Source of the DNA: Planctomycetota bacterium
GTDB lineage: Bacteria > Planctomycetota > Phycisphaerae > UBA1845
Length of the DNA stretch: 54,674 bases
Direction of reading: 5' to 3'
NCBI GenBank assembly: GCA_030616775.1
Contig: JAUWWQ010000027.1
Location: forward strand, 1-54,674
Shown here one piece after another: positions 8,590 to 18,574 of the stretch. The notes below the pieces were generated by a model. It did not search any database. It saw nothing but the letters and a program-made list of their open reading frames with translations, and was not told the origin of the DNA. Every line of letters begins with the position of its first letter. Position 1 is the first letter of the stretch. A program made the position numbers and the translations under genes.

Positions 8590-10656
8590 ATGGGCGTGAT
8601 CGGCCGACTTAGACTGTTGCATACATCCGGCTTCCTCACTGTGATGGCTGTCACAACATTGGCTGTCGCCCAAGAACACCACCCTCAAAGGCAAGAGGAC
8701 CGCACACCCGTCACCGAGCCAAAATCTGTCTCTGAACCGCCATTCGACGAGGCCCGCTCTGACGGCTCGGAGGATCTTTCCGAACTGAGCCTCGAAGAAC
8801 TTATGAACATCGAGGTCGTTGTCACAGCCGCCAGGCGCGAACAGAAGATCACGACAGTCCCTTACGCGGTTAGCGTCATCACCGCCGAGGACATCCGGTG
8901 GTCGGGAGCCCGCTCGATTCCCGACGCGCTACGCCTTGCACCTGGCGTCGATGTCGCCGACTTATCGTTCGGCAATGCGGCAGTATCCCCCCGAGGGCTC
9001 CACGGCTTTCTCGCCAACCAGACACTTGTCCTTGTTGATGGTAGGCAGATATTTGACTCCATCTTCGGCGGAACGCTGTGGGGCAGCTGGCCGTTCCAAC
9101 TTGAAGATGTCGATCGCATCGAGGTTATTCGCGGCCCCGGCGGTGTTACCTGGGGGGCGAACGCCGTTAACGGGGTCATCAACATTATCACCAAGGACCC
9201 GGCTGATCAGCTTGGCCTGAGCTTGAGTTCCACGGGCGGGTCGCGAGGCACGTTCAAACAGCACGCTGGGTATGGTTTCCAGGATAAGTGCATGCGGGTG
9301 CGCATCTCCGGGGAATACGAAGCCAGCGATGGTTTTCGACGGGGTGGGTCCTTCTTTCGCAGACTTGAGGACGACTACAAAGCCGGGCGTATCGGCGTGT
9401 ACGCCATCTTTGAGCGAGGACCTGACGATATGGTGACTCTCTCCGCGGGGAATGCCCTGGTGGATGGCGGCTATCCCCCGCCTCCGTCGGGTCTACTCGG
9501 AAGACGTCGCAACTCGGGTTCACAGGCGTCTTTTATCCTCGGAACCTGGAGTCACAAGATCAGCCCAGATGATCACTTCGATCTGACCGCATTCGTCAAC
9601 GACTTTCAGATGTCCAACGGAGTTCCTTCAATCGACTATCGTTACCAACAGTTTGCGCTCCAGTTCAGTCACACACTCAAATCCACAGAGGCGCATATTC
9701 GCACATGGGGGATCGACAGCCGAGTCGATCTCGTCGATACAACCAACGCCGACCCCTTCATGCTTCGGCGGGACAGAATCAGCACCGCAGTCATCGGCGC
9801 CTACCTCCACGACGAATGGCGGTTCGCGCCCAAGTGGTCCTTCAACCTCGGGGCGCGAATCGATTACGACTCCTACGGCGGCTTCGAACCGAGCGGGCGC
9901 GTTTCGCTTTCCCACGAGGTGTCGGACGATTCGTTCGTCTACCTAGCCGCCTCGCGCTCTTTTTCGATGCCTCCAGCCGCGGCTCGATTCCTCAACACGC
10001 CACTCGCTGGCGGACTTGGACGCGTGACAGCTGATCGGGACATACGCCCGTCAGTTCTGTACGCATACGAGCTAGGCTACCGGGGACGCTTCTCTAATCG
10101 TCTTACTGCATCTCTCAATCTTTACTGGCACGAATACAAGAACCAGGCAACGGTCAGACGCAGGCTCGGACCACCGGGCCTCCTACGGGCCGACTACGAC
10201 GATCGCGGTGCGGCATCGATGTATGGTGCCGAACTGGACTTGGAATTCGCAGCCACCCGAGACCTGACTCTCCTTGGAAACTACACCTTCCAGAATATAG
10301 ACTGGAGGTCGCGAGCACCGTTCCACGAGAGGGAGCTCATCTCGCCCCCCAAAAACAAGTTCATGCTCGGCGCCCGCTATAGCCCAACCGATAGCCTTAA
10401 CTTATCCGGCCATCTGTACTACGTTGATGCGGTATCTGCTCCCAATCCTGCGAATCCTTTCATGCCCCGGCGGATACATCCCTACTTGCGACTTGATCTA
10501 TTCGGCGAATACGAGTTTTGGGACGACCAAGCGTCGATCGCCATCGGCGTGAAGAACCTTCTTGACACCGCTCACTACGAAGGAGGTTCGATCTTCATAA
10601 ACGATGCAGAAACTCCCCGAATGGTATTTGCGGAGTTTCGCCTGTGGATCAAGTGA
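8590..10656 (+). CDS. TonB-dependent outer-membrane receptor
   Basis: A 688-residue outer-membrane protein that would take up or sense a ligand with energy from TonB. It has a signal peptide (hydrophobic segment ending AVAQE), then LSELSLEELMNIEVVVTAARREQ, a pre-plug motif shared by a receptor group often encoded with DUF4154 proteins. The plug domain spans about residues 85-200 (VPYAVSVITAEDI, RIEVIRGPGGVTWGANAVNGVINIITK), and the rest alternates like a 22-strand barrel ending in the aromatic-rich FAEFRLWIK. It starts the signalling cluster that continues with yfiR-like and kinase genes on the same strand. The ligand cannot be predicted. Confidence 0.92.
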   Translation: MGVIGRLRLLHTSGFLTVMAVTTLAVAQEHHPQRQEDRTPVTEPKSVSEPPFDEARSDGSEDLSELSLEELMNIEVVVTAARREQKITTVPYAVSVITAEDIRWSGARSIPDALRLAPGVDVADLSFGNAAVSPRGLHGFLANQTLVLVDGRQIFDSIFGGTLWGSWPFQLEDVDRIEVIRGPGGVTWGANAVNGVINIITKDPADQLGLSLSSTGGSRGTFKQHAGYGFQDKCMRVRISGEYEASDGFRRGGSFFRRLEDDYKAGRIGVYAIFERGPDDMVTLSAGNALVDGGYPPPPSGLLGRRRNSGSQASFILGTWSHKISPDDHFDLTAFVNDFQMSNGVPSIDYRYQQFALQFSHTLKSTEAHIRTWGIDSRVDLVDTTNADPFMLRRDRISTAVIGAYLHDEWRFAPKWSFNLGARIDYDSYGGFEPSGRVSLSHEVSDDSFVYLAASRSFSMPPAAARFLNTPLAGGLGRVTADRDIRPSVLYAYELGYRGRFSNRLTASLNLYWHEYKNQATVRRRLGPPGLLRADYDDRGAASMYGAELDLEFAATRDLTLLGNYTFQNIDWRSRAPFHERELISPPKNKFMLGARYSPTDSLNLSGHLYYVDAVSAPNPANPFMPRRIHPYLRLDLFGEYEFWDDQASIAIGVKNLLDTAHYEGGSIFINDAETPRMVFAEFRLWIK

Positions 10657-10742
10657 CGGCTTGGTGAGAGCGCACGATGAGTTTCGGACGACCATCAAGT
10701 GATAGGGGCAATATGACCCTGGCGCATGTACAGGAACGCAGC

Positions 10743-11336
10743 ATGAGGCGCGGTCATATCAAGTTGGTGCTGCTGATCGCCGCCGGGGTCATGCCCCTTT
10801 TAGGTCACACGGCCATACCCCAGGTTATTGACGAGGGGAAAGCGGCCAAGGTAAAGGCGGCTTACATCTACAACTTTGGCAAGTTTGTTACCTGGCCCGA
10901 TGCAGCCTTTGAAAACGAGGCCGCTCCAGTCGTCATCGGGGTCATTGGGCCGGAGTCATTTGTAGACATCCTGGATGATACGGTTTGGGGAAAGACGGTC
11001 CGGGGACGCAAGCTACTTGTCAAGCGTGTGAAGTTCGAGAAAGGTAAAATAGTCGACGGCGTGAGGAGCTGTCATATTCTCTATATCAGTTCCTCCGAGC
11101 GCGATCGTGCGGAGGCCATCTTAAGAGCACTCGACAAAGCAAGCGTTCTAACTGTAGGGGATGAAGAAAGCTTTGCCAGTAACGGCGGGATGATAGGGCT
11201 TGCACTGCGGGAAGGGAGAATTGTCTTTTACGTGAATCATCAAGTAGTAAAAGACGCGGAACTGAAACTCAGCGCCAGACTCTTGAAGCTGGCCAGGCTT
11301 GTCAGGTCTCACAAGAGGCCCAAGGTATCCACCTAG
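10743..11336 (+). CDS. YfiR-family (DUF4154) periplasmic protein
   Basis: DUF4154 proteins such as Pseudomonas YfiR are periplasmic and control a membrane signalling partner through its sensor domain. Here a signal peptide (MRRGHIKLVLLIAAGVMP) leads into AKVKAAYIYNFGKFVTWP, the family hallmark, followed by VIGVIGP, the SCHILYISSSE segment near mid-protein, LTVGDEESF and the closing GGMIGLALREGRIVFYVN. Length is about 197 residues, normal for the family. The ATG at 10743 is chosen because the signal peptide begins there; in-frame ATGs at 10677 and 10713 would add a polar extension. It lies between the TonB receptor and a CHASE8 kinase, its probable partners. Confidence 0.92.
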   Translation: MRRGHIKLVLLIAAGVMPLLGHTAIPQVIDEGKAAKVKAAYIYNFGKFVTWPDAAFENEAAPVVIGVIGPESFVDILDDTVWGKTVRGRKLLVKRVKFEKGKIVDGVRSCHILYISSSERDRAEAILRALDKASVLTVGDEESFASNGGMIGLALREGRIVFYVNHQVVKDAELKLSARLLKLARLVRSHKRPKVST

Positions 11337-11353
11337 TCGGAGTAACGGAGAGG

Positions 11354-13036
11354 ATGTTGTGGTTTAGGGACCTGTCGTTTGGGACGAAGATAGTCCTTTA
11401 CTCGACGTTGGCGAGTGCGGTAGCTCTATGCCTGCTGGCGGGAAGTACCAATGTATACCACGCAGTTGACCACAGGAGGGAGGTGGTGCGCAGTCTCACA
11501 ATACAGGCCGATGTCCTGGCCGTAAACAGCACGGCCACCTTGACGTTTGATGATCCAAGCGCTGCGGAGGAGAGCTTGCGCGGGCTCAAGGCCGAACCAC
11601 ACATTGTCCACGCCTGCATTCATGACAAGAACGGTGAACCATTTGCGCACTACTGGCGTAATGGTAAGCGTGAACCGCGGCCGTACGTGCTTGAGGAGCC
11701 GGGCCATCGTTTTGAGGGCAATTCCCTGATTATGTTCCGTCCCATCGAGCTCGATGGCGAACGGATTGGCACTATTCACATAAAGTATGAGCTGAGCGCA
11801 TTGTATGCGCATCTAAAGCGCCAGGCCGCCATCGTAGGGTTTGCGATGCTGCTGTCGTTAGGGGCGGCATTCCTTCTGTCGGCCAGGCTCCAAGGTACGC
11901 TTGTCAGACCGGTCACCGAATTGGCCATGACTGCTAAGACTGTCTCCCAGGAGAAAGACTACTCAGTCAGAGCCGTACGGTACGGGCAGGATGAACTGGG
12001 CAGACTGACAGATGCCTTCAATGAGATGCTTGGGAAGATCCAGGACCGTGACACTGCCCTACAACGAGCCCGCGAGGGACTGGAGGTCCGAGTTCGCGAG
12101 AGAACGGCAGATCTCACAAAGGCCAATGAAAACCTACTGGGCGAGATCACCGAACGCAAGCAAGCGGAGCAGAAGCTCGAGGAGCTTCACAAGCAATTGT
12201 TGGACACGTCCCGGCAGGCGGGAATGGCGGAGATTGCCAGTGGTGTATTGCACAACGTGGGCAATGTACTTACCAGCGCCAGCGTGTCGGTCTGGCTGGC
12301 AGCCGAAAAGACACGCAAGTCCAGAGTGTCGGGCCTGGCTAAGGCAACGGAGCTGATGTCCCAACACGCCGATGACTTGGGAACCTTTATCACTGCTGAC
12401 GAAAAGGGCAAGCAGTTGTCCGCCTACTTGATCAAGCTGGCTGAACACCTGACTGCTGAACAGGCGGCCGTACTCGAGGAACTCGCATCGCTCCAGAGCA
12501 ACATCGACCACATCAAGAGCATCATCAGCATGCAGCAGTCTTACACCGGAGTCTCAGGCGTAGTCGAGCCGGTGACCATCTCCAACTTGCTTGAGGATGT
12601 GTTGAAAATGAACGTAGTTTCGTTCGAGCACCACAGGATACAGGTTGTGCAGGATTACGGCGAGATGCCTCCGCCGGTACTCGATAAGCACAAGCTGCTG
12701 CAAATCCTGGTGAACCTGGTCAAAAATGCCAAAGACGCCCTGGTTGAGAGCAACGCCACGGACAGGCGGCTTACGTTGTGCACCAGGGCAAGCGAGGAGG
12801 ACCGCCTGCAAATCAAGGTCATTGACAACGGTGTGGGCATATCCGAGGCCAACCTGACGCGTATCTTCGCATCGGGATTCACGACCAAGAAGGATGGACA
12901 TGGCTTTGGGTTACACAGCAGTGCTCTTATGGCTATAGAGGCGGGGGGATCATTAACGTGTTCCAGTGACGGGTTGGGCAAGGGGGCGACGTTCACACTC
13001 GAACTGCCGCTCCGAGTTGCGGAGGTTTCGCGATGA
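11354..13036 (+). CDS. sensor histidine kinase, CHASE8-HAMP-HNxxN type
   Basis: A 560-residue inner-membrane kinase. Membrane segments at about 13-30 and 157-177 flank a periplasmic domain whose pattern ([32 protein letters not shown] at 47-78) fits CHASE8. HAMP covers about 178-232, then a coiled coil ([25 protein letters not shown]), the phospho-acceptor segment [10 protein letters not shown] with His300, and a HATPase domain ([28 protein letters not shown]). The HNxGN form of the H-box marks the HWE/HisKA variant seen in many CHASE8/PAS kinases. CHASE8 is the same sensor used by YfiN, the diguanylate cyclase controlled by YfiR, so this kinase probably receives the YfiR signal. It overlaps the next gene by four bases. 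Confidence 0.9.
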   Translation: MLWFRDLSFGTKIVLYSTLASAVALCLLAGSTNVYHAVDHRREVVRSLTIQADVLAVNSTATLTFDDPSAAEESLRGLKAEPHIVHACIHDKNGEPFAHYWRNGKREPRPYVLEEPGHRFEGNSLIMFRPIELDGERIGTIHIKYELSALYAHLKRQAAIVGFAMLLSLGAAFLLSARLQGTLVRPVTELAMTAKTVSQEKDYSVRAVRYGQDELGRLTDAFNEMLGKIQDRDTALQRAREGLEVRVRERTADLTKANENLLGEITERKQAEQKLEELHKQLLDTSRQAGMAEIASGVLHNVGNVLTSASVSVWLAAEKTRKSRVSGLAKATELMSQHADDLGTFITADEKGKQLSAYLIKLAEHLTAEQAAVLEELASLQSNIDHIKSIISMQQSYTGVSGVVEPVTISNLLEDVLKMNVVSFEHHRIQVVQDYGEMPPPVLDKHKLLQILVNLVKNAKDALVESNATDRRLTLCTRASEEDRLQIKVIDNGVGISEANLTRIFASGFTTKKDGHGFGLHSSALMAIEAGGSLTCSSDGLGKGATFTLELPLRVAEVSR

Positions 13037-14892
13037 AAGCTGCCAGCGGAGATATGAACAGGCGGATCCTGGTGATCGATGACAACCGGGCGATCCAGGA
13101 AGACTACCGGAAGATCCTCGGGGCGAGCAGCGCCGGAACTGCCGACCTCAACAAGGCGGAAGCGGTACTGTTTGATTGCGACCCGACGGTAATAGACACT
13201 GACATCTTCGAGATCGAGTCGGCGGGGCAGGGCCGGGAGGGGCTGGAACTGGTCCGCAAGGCCACCCGGATCGGGCGCCCTTACGCGATGGCATTTGTCG
13301 ACGTTCGTATGCCTCCCGGTTGGGACGGTGTTGAGACTATCAGCCGTCTATGGCAGGAAGACACAGCCCTTCAGGTTGTAATCTGCACCGCCTATTCCGA
13401 CTACTCCTGGGAGGAGATCACCCGCAAGTTGGGTAAGGCTGACGGTCTGCTCATTCTCAAAAAGCCGTTCGACAGTATAGAGATCCGCCAACTGGCATCC
13501 GCATTGACTGCGAAATGGGACCTTGCCCGACGCGCCCGGCTAACACTGAACGAGCTGGACCGCCTGGTCGAAGCGCGGACCCGCGAGGTTATGCGAGCCC
13601 GCGATGAACTGCAAGAGGTAAATAGGGAGCTTGCCGCTGCCAGGGACGCCGCCGATGCTGCAAACAAAGCTAAGAGCGAGTTCCTGGCCAACATGAGCCA
13701 CGAAATCCGCACACCCATGACCGCCATCCTGGGGTACGCCGAGCAACTTCTTCACGGGCAACTGTCGGAGTCGGACAACCTCAACGCCCTCCACAGCATC
13801 CGGCGCAGCGGCGAACATCTCCTGCAAATCATCAACGACGTCCTGGACATCTCCAAGATCGAAGCCGGCAGGCTTGAAGCCGAACGCATCGGCACCTCCT
13901 TGTTTCAACTCGTGAGGCAGGTTCAATCGCTAATGCAATCTCGCGCTGATGCAAAGAATTTGCAGTTTCTCGTCGAGTACGACAGCGCGATTCCGGCAAC
14001 GATTCAGACCAACCCGACGCGTCTGCGACAGATTCTCATCAACCTGATCGGCAATGCCATCAAGTTTACCGACCAGGGCAGCGTCCGATTGCAGACCCGT
14101 CTGCTGGACGACGACCCGGCAAATCCCATGCTCGAGTTCGACGTGATCGACTCCGGTATTGGCATGACCGCGGAGCAGGTCGCCAGGCTTTTCCAGCCGT
14201 TCACCCAGGCCGATTCCTCGACTAAGCGCAAGTTCGGCGGCACCGGGCTGGGGTTGACTATCAGTAAACGATTGGCCCAGATGCTCGGTGGAGACATCGC
14301 CGTCGACAGTAAACCCGGGAAGGGTAGTACGTTTCGCGTGACAATCGCAACCGGACCGCTTGACGGCGTTGAGCTGATCGAGCATCCGCCGGAAAGGGCG
14401 CCGAGCGGGGCTCCAACCACGGGCCCCGCCTCGCGCGGCTCCAAGCACGCCATAAGACCTAGTCCATCCGAGGAGAAACTGGATTGCCGCGTATTGTTGG
14501 CTGAGGACAGCCCTGATAATCAGCGGCTGTTTTCGCTGCTCCTCGAACAAGCCGGTGCGCAAGTCACCACCACTGAGAATGGCAAGATCGCCGTGGAAAA
14601 AGCGCTGGCCGCTGACCTGCAAGTACGAGGGGACGAATCACAACGCCATTTCGATGTGATCCTGATGGACATGCAAATGCCGGTGATGGACGGCTACGAG
14701 GCTGCGCGCACGCTGCGCGAGCGAGGGTACAGCGGCCCGATTATCGCGCTCACCGCCCACGCCATGGCCGGCGACCGCGACAAGTGTATGAGTGCCGGCT
14801 GCAACGATTACCTCACGAAGCCAATCGAGCGCGGCAAGCTCATCGCCGTGGTAAGGGCCCACACTAGAGCGCCGGCTGTGCAACCTTCGTAG
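13033..14892 (+). CDS. hybrid REC-histidine kinase-REC signalling protein
   Basis: A soluble 619-residue protein with three modules. An N-terminal receiver (VIDDNRA, phospho-acceptor Asp90 in [12 protein letters not shown]) carries an insertion of about 30 residues after its first helix. A coiled coil leads to a classical kinase core with SHEIRTPM (His223), [16 protein letters not shown] and [10 protein letters not shown]. After a Pro/Ser linker a second receiver ([10 protein letters not shown]) has Asp546 in [10 protein letters not shown]. The start ATGA overlaps the stop of the CHASE8 kinase, implying translational coupling and a relay: kinase His300 to Asp90, then internal His223 to Asp546. 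No DNA-binding output domain is present, so a further partner is needed. Confidence 0.92.
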   Translation: MKAASGDMNRRILVIDDNRAIQEDYRKILGASSAGTADLNKAEAVLFDCDPTVIDTDIFEIESAGQGREGLELVRKATRIGRPYAMAFVDVRMPPGWDGVETISRLWQEDTALQVVICTAYSDYSWEEITRKLGKADGLLILKKPFDSIEIRQLASALTAKWDLARRARLTLNELDRLVEARTREVMRARDELQEVNRELAAARDAADAANKAKSEFLANMSHEIRTPMTAILGYAEQLLHGQLSESDNLNALHSIRRSGEHLLQIINDVLDISKIEAGRLEAERIGTSLFQLVRQVQSLMQSRADAKNLQFLVEYDSAIPATIQTNPTRLRQILINLIGNAIKFTDQGSVRLQTRLLDDDPANPMLEFDVIDSGIGMTAEQVARLFQPFTQADSSTKRKFGGTGLGLTISKRLAQMLGGDIAVDSKPGKGSTFRVTIATGPLDGVELIEHPPERAPSGAPTTGPASRGSKHAIRPSPSEEKLDCRVLLAEDSPDNQRLFSLLLEQAGAQVTTTENGKIAVEKALAADLQVRGDESQRHFDVILMDMQMPVMDGYEAARTLRERGYSGPIIALTAHAMAGDRDKCMSAGCNDYLTKPIERGKLIAVVRAHTRAPAVQPS

Positions 14893-14900
14893 GGCACCGC
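14868..14900. repeat. 33-bp direct repeat, copy 1
   Basis: Covers the last codons and stop of the hybrid kinase gene and eight bases beyond. It matches 17958-17990 at 32 of 33 positions, in the same orientation; 27 contiguous bases (14874-14900) are identical. The pair brackets the DUF2339 gene. Confidence 0.95.
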
Positions 14901-14940
14901 GGTCAGCCAGTCCTGGGCGGTGCCGATCACCTTCTCAGCC

Positions 14941-14979
14941 ACGGGCAATGCCTTGGGGGTGGACGGCGTCCTTGCCCGT
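14941..14979 (+). terminator. terminator-like hairpin after the hybrid kinase
   Basis: Arms ACGGGCAA (14941-14948) and TTGCCCGT (14972-14979) pair perfectly, with an inner GCC/GGC pairing, and CCTTTC follows on the plus strand. A second 8-bp inverted repeat, GGCACCGC/GCGGTGCC at 14893-14924, lies just upstream. Together they probably end the receptor-kinase transcript and separate it from the convergent DUF2339 gene. Confidence 0.5.
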
Positions 14980-15008
14980 CCTTTCGGAGAATTAACCTCG
15001 TGCGGGGC

Positions 15009-17810
15009 TTAGCTGCTCGGGCGGGTCTCTTCTTCGCTACCCGTGGCGTCGGCAAGGCCGGCGGACAGACGCGATGAGAGTCGCTGGTAGAGGTACGAAG
15101 CGAAGAGCAGCAGAACGCCCAGCACCATAAAGGAGATGATCCGGTAGACCATCTCCAAGTGTCCCAAGTCGAAGATGAACACTTTGGCCACAGTAACGGC
15201 AAACAGGCCCAGCGCCATGTGACGGAGCAGGGCCACTTGCCGCAGGAAACCCAGCATAAGTACAAGCGTGGCGTTGAGACTCCAGAAAACCGAGAGCACG
15301 ACGTGCATTGCCAACCTGGGGTCTGCGAAACGATGGCGGAATTCCTCGAAGCTAAAAACCCGGCAGATCTCGAAGGTCGGTACCCAGATGATCAGGAGGG
15401 TAGCGGCCACGAGCAGAGCCTTGAGCATCTCAGGGGTAAACACCCATGTACGGCCCTTCAGCGCTGCACGGCGATACTGCCGGTAGCCCAACAGGGCCAC
15501 ACCGATTACCAGTATGCCGACGAGGAACGTGCGGTTGGTCCCGACGCCGGCTAGCTCGCGCCAAAAACCCGCTACGGCGAACGAGAGCGTGTCGACGACC
15601 ATCATCTTGATCATCACTACCCACGTAAGCGCCAGTGCATAGCCCGATAGAGCTGGACGATAAGAGCGCACCAACAGCCACAGGGCAGCGGCGTTCAGAG
15701 CCCAATATGCGGTGATGAACACTCCCTGTGCGTGAGCGGCGGCCTGGAAATGATCGACGATAGAGGATTCGAAGCGAAACGCCCGGTGGACTTCGAACGT
15801 GCCGGTCCAGGTGATCACCAACGCCACCGCGACCGTTACCACAGGGCCCACGCCAATCACCTCCAGGGCTTGCTTGCCGGGCTCCGGCCACCGGTCCGCC
15901 ATCGGCCTTACCAGCCCGCCAAGCGCTGCCACCATAGCACCCGTCACAACCGCACGGTTTAGCACAAGCCCGTCGATCGTCTCCCAAGACCCGAGGGCCG
16001 CCGCGTGAAAGGTGTCCCATGTGATGAACTTCACTAACACCGCGAACATGAGTGCCACAGCCATGGGTCGGGCCGCCGCAACGCGCAGTGCCAACACCCA
16101 CCAGGCCACGCCCAGTCCAAGCCACCACCACGATGCCAGGTATCGTTCCCACTGGGCGGAAAAGATTCCCAACAACATGCAGGTGCCAAAGATTGTAAGA
16201 AGGATCGACAGTGTCAGATCGCCCTCGGGCACAGTCCGACGCACGGAGAGCAGCACCGCGCCCGCGTAGCCACACAACCCCACAAACACGAAGCAGACGA
16301 TAATCCACGACAGATGCCATTGCCCGAGGGTGAGCAAGACTTGTGTCAGCGGCTCGTCATAATAGTCGAAGATCAGAAGATGGGCGGCCGCTGCCAACAG
16401 GATTCCCGTACCCTTCACGCGCACCCAGACGCTATCCACCCGCCGGCAGAACCACAACGTCACGACGGCTTGTACCGCCCAGCTCAGGCTGACCATGTAC
16501 CGGTCGAACTGCATGGGGGCAGCCAGAGCAAGCATTGCCGCCCCGCTTAGCCAAAGGGACATGCGAGCCGGCGCCGCCAGGGAGTGCCCGCCACAAAGAC
16601 GCCATGCCGCAAGCCATTGCAAGCCCGCCGTCGAGACGGCAAACAGCCCCATCCACTGTGGAACTGCGTTGCCCAGGAGGAAATAAATCGCGGCGAAGAA
16701 GACCGCGTTATTGGCGTGAATAATGTATCCGATAAACCGCGGCCACTCGGTCGACCGCCGCAGCAGGCTGACGATTGCTTCGGTGTGGAAGAGCAGGTAG
16801 AACGCCAGGACGAACCCGGCGGTCTGCCACATTGCTGCTTCCTGGTAGAACCTGATGTACCAGCCGCTGAATAGGATCAGCGTGCCCAGCCAGGAGAGCA
16901 TGCGGAGAACGTCCCAGCGGCGAATCGACGCGCAGATCAGAAAGCCGAGATCAATCGCCAGCACGTAGGTGAGCAGCTCGATCTGTTGGTTGCGGCCGGT
17001 GCTCAGCACGAGAGGCGTCGCAAACCCACCGATCACTCCCAGGATAGCCACCGGCAAGACCCGGCCGTGCACAGAGATCAGCACTGACAGAGCTGTCACG
17101 CCTATGTAGAGAACGAAGGCGGTCTGTGTGCCGATCAGGTTGTAAAAGCCGTGGGCACCGTAGATGGCCAGATAGAGAATGCACACGCCGCCGCCTAGTA
17201 GTCCTGCTGCGAACGTGCGCATTGCACGGTGCAGGCTATACTCGCCGAGCCCGACCATGATCAGGCCAACCGCTCCGGCGAGCACGATCCGCATAGCCGG
17301 GCTGATCCAGCCCTGGTCGAAGGAATACTTGGCGAAGAAGGCCACTGCCAGGAACAGGATGATGGCACCGGCTCGATTGAGCCAGGTACCGCCGATGCGC
17401 AGCTCCATTCCACCGGCCTGACCGATGGCCTCGTCGGCGGGTTCGCTCTCGCCGGACACCAGCCTGTGCGCGAGTTCGCTGATGTCCTTGGGCTTGGTTC
17501 CAGGGGCTTTGCGGCCGGCGGGCGTAGGTATGAAGACATGACTTGGCTCGACAGGTAGTGCAAACGGCGGGGCTTCTGATGGTTCGACCGGCCGGTGCTG
17601 GGGCCCGGTATCCGGAACCGGTATCACCGGCGACGTAGGCGGCGTGGTGGGGCGTTCTGGCGGTGGTGGGCCTGCTGCTTGGGATTCCAGGGCATCGCGG
17701 ATTGCTTCAAGGCCGTCAATCCGCTCGCGAAGGGCCTTCAATTCCTCATGCAGCCGGGCGCAGGTTTCCTGCAGGGCCTGTACTTCTTCGTCGAACCAGG
17801 CATCTGACAT
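15009..17810 (-). CDS. DUF2339 polytopic membrane protein
   Basis: A very large inner-membrane protein of about 933 residues. From the ATG at 17810 it opens with an acidic coiled coil (DEEVQALQETCARLHEELKA region, residues 5-45), a Pro/Thr-rich cytoplasmic linker to about residue 115, the motif ELRIGGTWLNRAGAIILFLAVAFFAKYSFDQGW that typifies the DUF2339 family, and then more than twenty hydrophobic helices to the C-terminus. Function of the family is unknown. The frame extends 83 codons upstream to 18059, but that extension has no membrane or coiled-coil character and MSDAWFDEEV fits family starts. The gene lies between two 33-bp direct repeats. Confidence 0.85.
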   Translation of the reverse strand: MSDAWFDEEVQALQETCARLHEELKALRERIDGLEAIRDALESQAAGPPPPERPTTPPTSPVIPVPDTGPQHRPVEPSEAPPFALPVEPSHVFIPTPAGRKAPGTKPKDISELAHRLVSGESEPADEAIGQAGGMELRIGGTWLNRAGAIILFLAVAFFAKYSFDQGWISPAMRIVLAGAVGLIMVGLGEYSLHRAMRTFAAGLLGGGVCILYLAIYGAHGFYNLIGTQTAFVLYIGVTALSVLISVHGRVLPVAILGVIGGFATPLVLSTGRNQQIELLTYVLAIDLGFLICASIRRWDVLRMLSWLGTLILFSGWYIRFYQEAAMWQTAGFVLAFYLLFHTEAIVSLLRRSTEWPRFIGYIIHANNAVFFAAIYFLLGNAVPQWMGLFAVSTAGLQWLAAWRLCGGHSLAAPARMSLWLSGAAMLALAAPMQFDRYMVSLSWAVQAVVTLWFCRRVDSVWVRVKGTGILLAAAAHLLIFDYYDEPLTQVLLTLGQWHLSWIIVCFVFVGLCGYAGAVLLSVRRTVPEGDLTLSILLTIFGTCMLLGIFSAQWERYLASWWWLGLGVAWWVLALRVAAARPMAVALMFAVLVKFITWDTFHAAALGSWETIDGLVLNRAVVTGAMVAALGGLVRPMADRWPEPGKQALEVIGVGPVVTVAVALVITWTGTFEVHRAFRFESSIVDHFQAAAHAQGVFITAYWALNAAALWLLVRSYRPALSGYALALTWVVMIKMMVVDTLSFAVAGFWRELAGVGTNRTFLVGILVIGVALLGYRQYRRAALKGRTWVFTPEMLKALLVAATLLIIWVPTFEICRVFSFEEFRHRFADPRLAMHVVLSVFWSLNATLVLMLGFLRQVALLRHMALGLFAVTVAKVFIFDLGHLEMVYRIISFMVLGVLLLFASYLYQRLSSRLSAGLADATGSEEETRPSS

Positions 17811-18179
17811 CGGACACCTGCCTATGTTATGCACGCGGAACCGACGCCGAACCGGCATCTTAGGTCCAAGTGTAGCCGGGCCCCAAGGAAAGTAAACGAT
17901 AATTGTGGGAGTCTGCGCCGATGCAGATATCGTCGGCCCCGTACCTAGCCCACGCGAAGCGCTGGCTGTGCAACCTTCGTAGGGCACCGCAGCCGATCCT
18001 GCCCTCCCTGAGCTGGCTACTGCTTCGACCACACCTGGTCGGGCAGTGACCACCCGCACCGATTTGTGACATAGTCCCGCCGGACGGCGGCCTATTCCTT
18101 CATGCGATGTGCGGTTACCATCGGTCGCGGTGTCACCCAGTGGGGCTGCTAATCAGGATATTACATAGGGGAAACTACC
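17811..18179. other. divergent intergenic region with kinase-end remnant
   Basis: About 370 bases between DUF2339 and the MazG-like gene. The only notable element is direct repeat copy 2 at 17958-17990, which would encode a tail ALAVQPS-stop like that of the hybrid kinase (APAVQPS-stop). No other gene is seen. Confidence 0.5.
17958..17990. repeat. 33-bp direct repeat, copy 2
   Basis: Same orientation as 14868-14900 with one T/C difference. Read in the kinase frame it gives AVQPS then a stop, so it looks like the 3' end of a kinase-like gene now missing its body. Sequence similarity stops after 17990. Confidence 0.95.
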
Positions 18180-18530
18180 GTGCAGGACGACACGACGACC
18201 GTAGCCAAGCTGATTAAGCTTGTCGATGACTTCGTGGCCGAGCGGTGTTGGGAGCCTTTTCACGACCCCAAGAACTTGTCCTGTTCGATCGCAATCGAGG
18301 CTGCGGAGTTGATGGAACACTTCCAATGGCTTCGTAGTGACCAGCTCGATACGGTTCGCCAGGACCCCCAGGCCATGCCCCAAATCCGCGAGGAGCTCGC
18401 CGATATCATGGCCTATGTGCTCTCGTTTGCCAGTACCATGGGGATCGACGTGTCCTCCGCCCTGGAAGAGAAATTGCGCAAAAACGCACTGAAGTACCCC
18501 GCAGAGAAATTCCGCGGTCGGTTCCGTTAG
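18180..18530 (+). CDS. MazG-like nucleotide pyrophosphohydrolase
   Basis: A 116-residue, single-domain all-alpha NTP pyrophosphatase of the MazG/dCTPase (XTP3TPA, RS21-C6) type, which removes pyrophosphate from non-canonical or excess nucleoside triphosphates. Metal-binding acidic pairs are visible in IEAAELMEHFQW (about residues 39-50) and, after a short spacer, EELADIMAYVLSFA (about 73-86), the ExxE...ExxD pattern of the family. The conserved KNALKYP sits near the C-terminus. It starts at GTG 18180, preceded by a good AGGGGA ribosome-binding site. No toxin or CRISPR genes adjoin it, so a house-cleaning role is the simplest inference. Confidence 0.9.
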   Translation: MQDDTTTVAKLIKLVDDFVAERCWEPFHDPKNLSCSIAIEAAELMEHFQWLRSDQLDTVRQDPQAMPQIREELADIMAYVLSFASTMGIDVSSALEEKLRKNALKYPAEKFRGRFR

Positions 18531-18574
18531 ACTGTGCCCTTCAGAGCCGCGGGCGTGTGGCATACCTGCCCAAA

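Noticed and set aside
17811-18059. N-terminal extension of the DUF2339 protein
   Set aside because: The 83 codons include the direct-repeat remnant and have no fold or membrane character; ATG 17810 fits the family start better.
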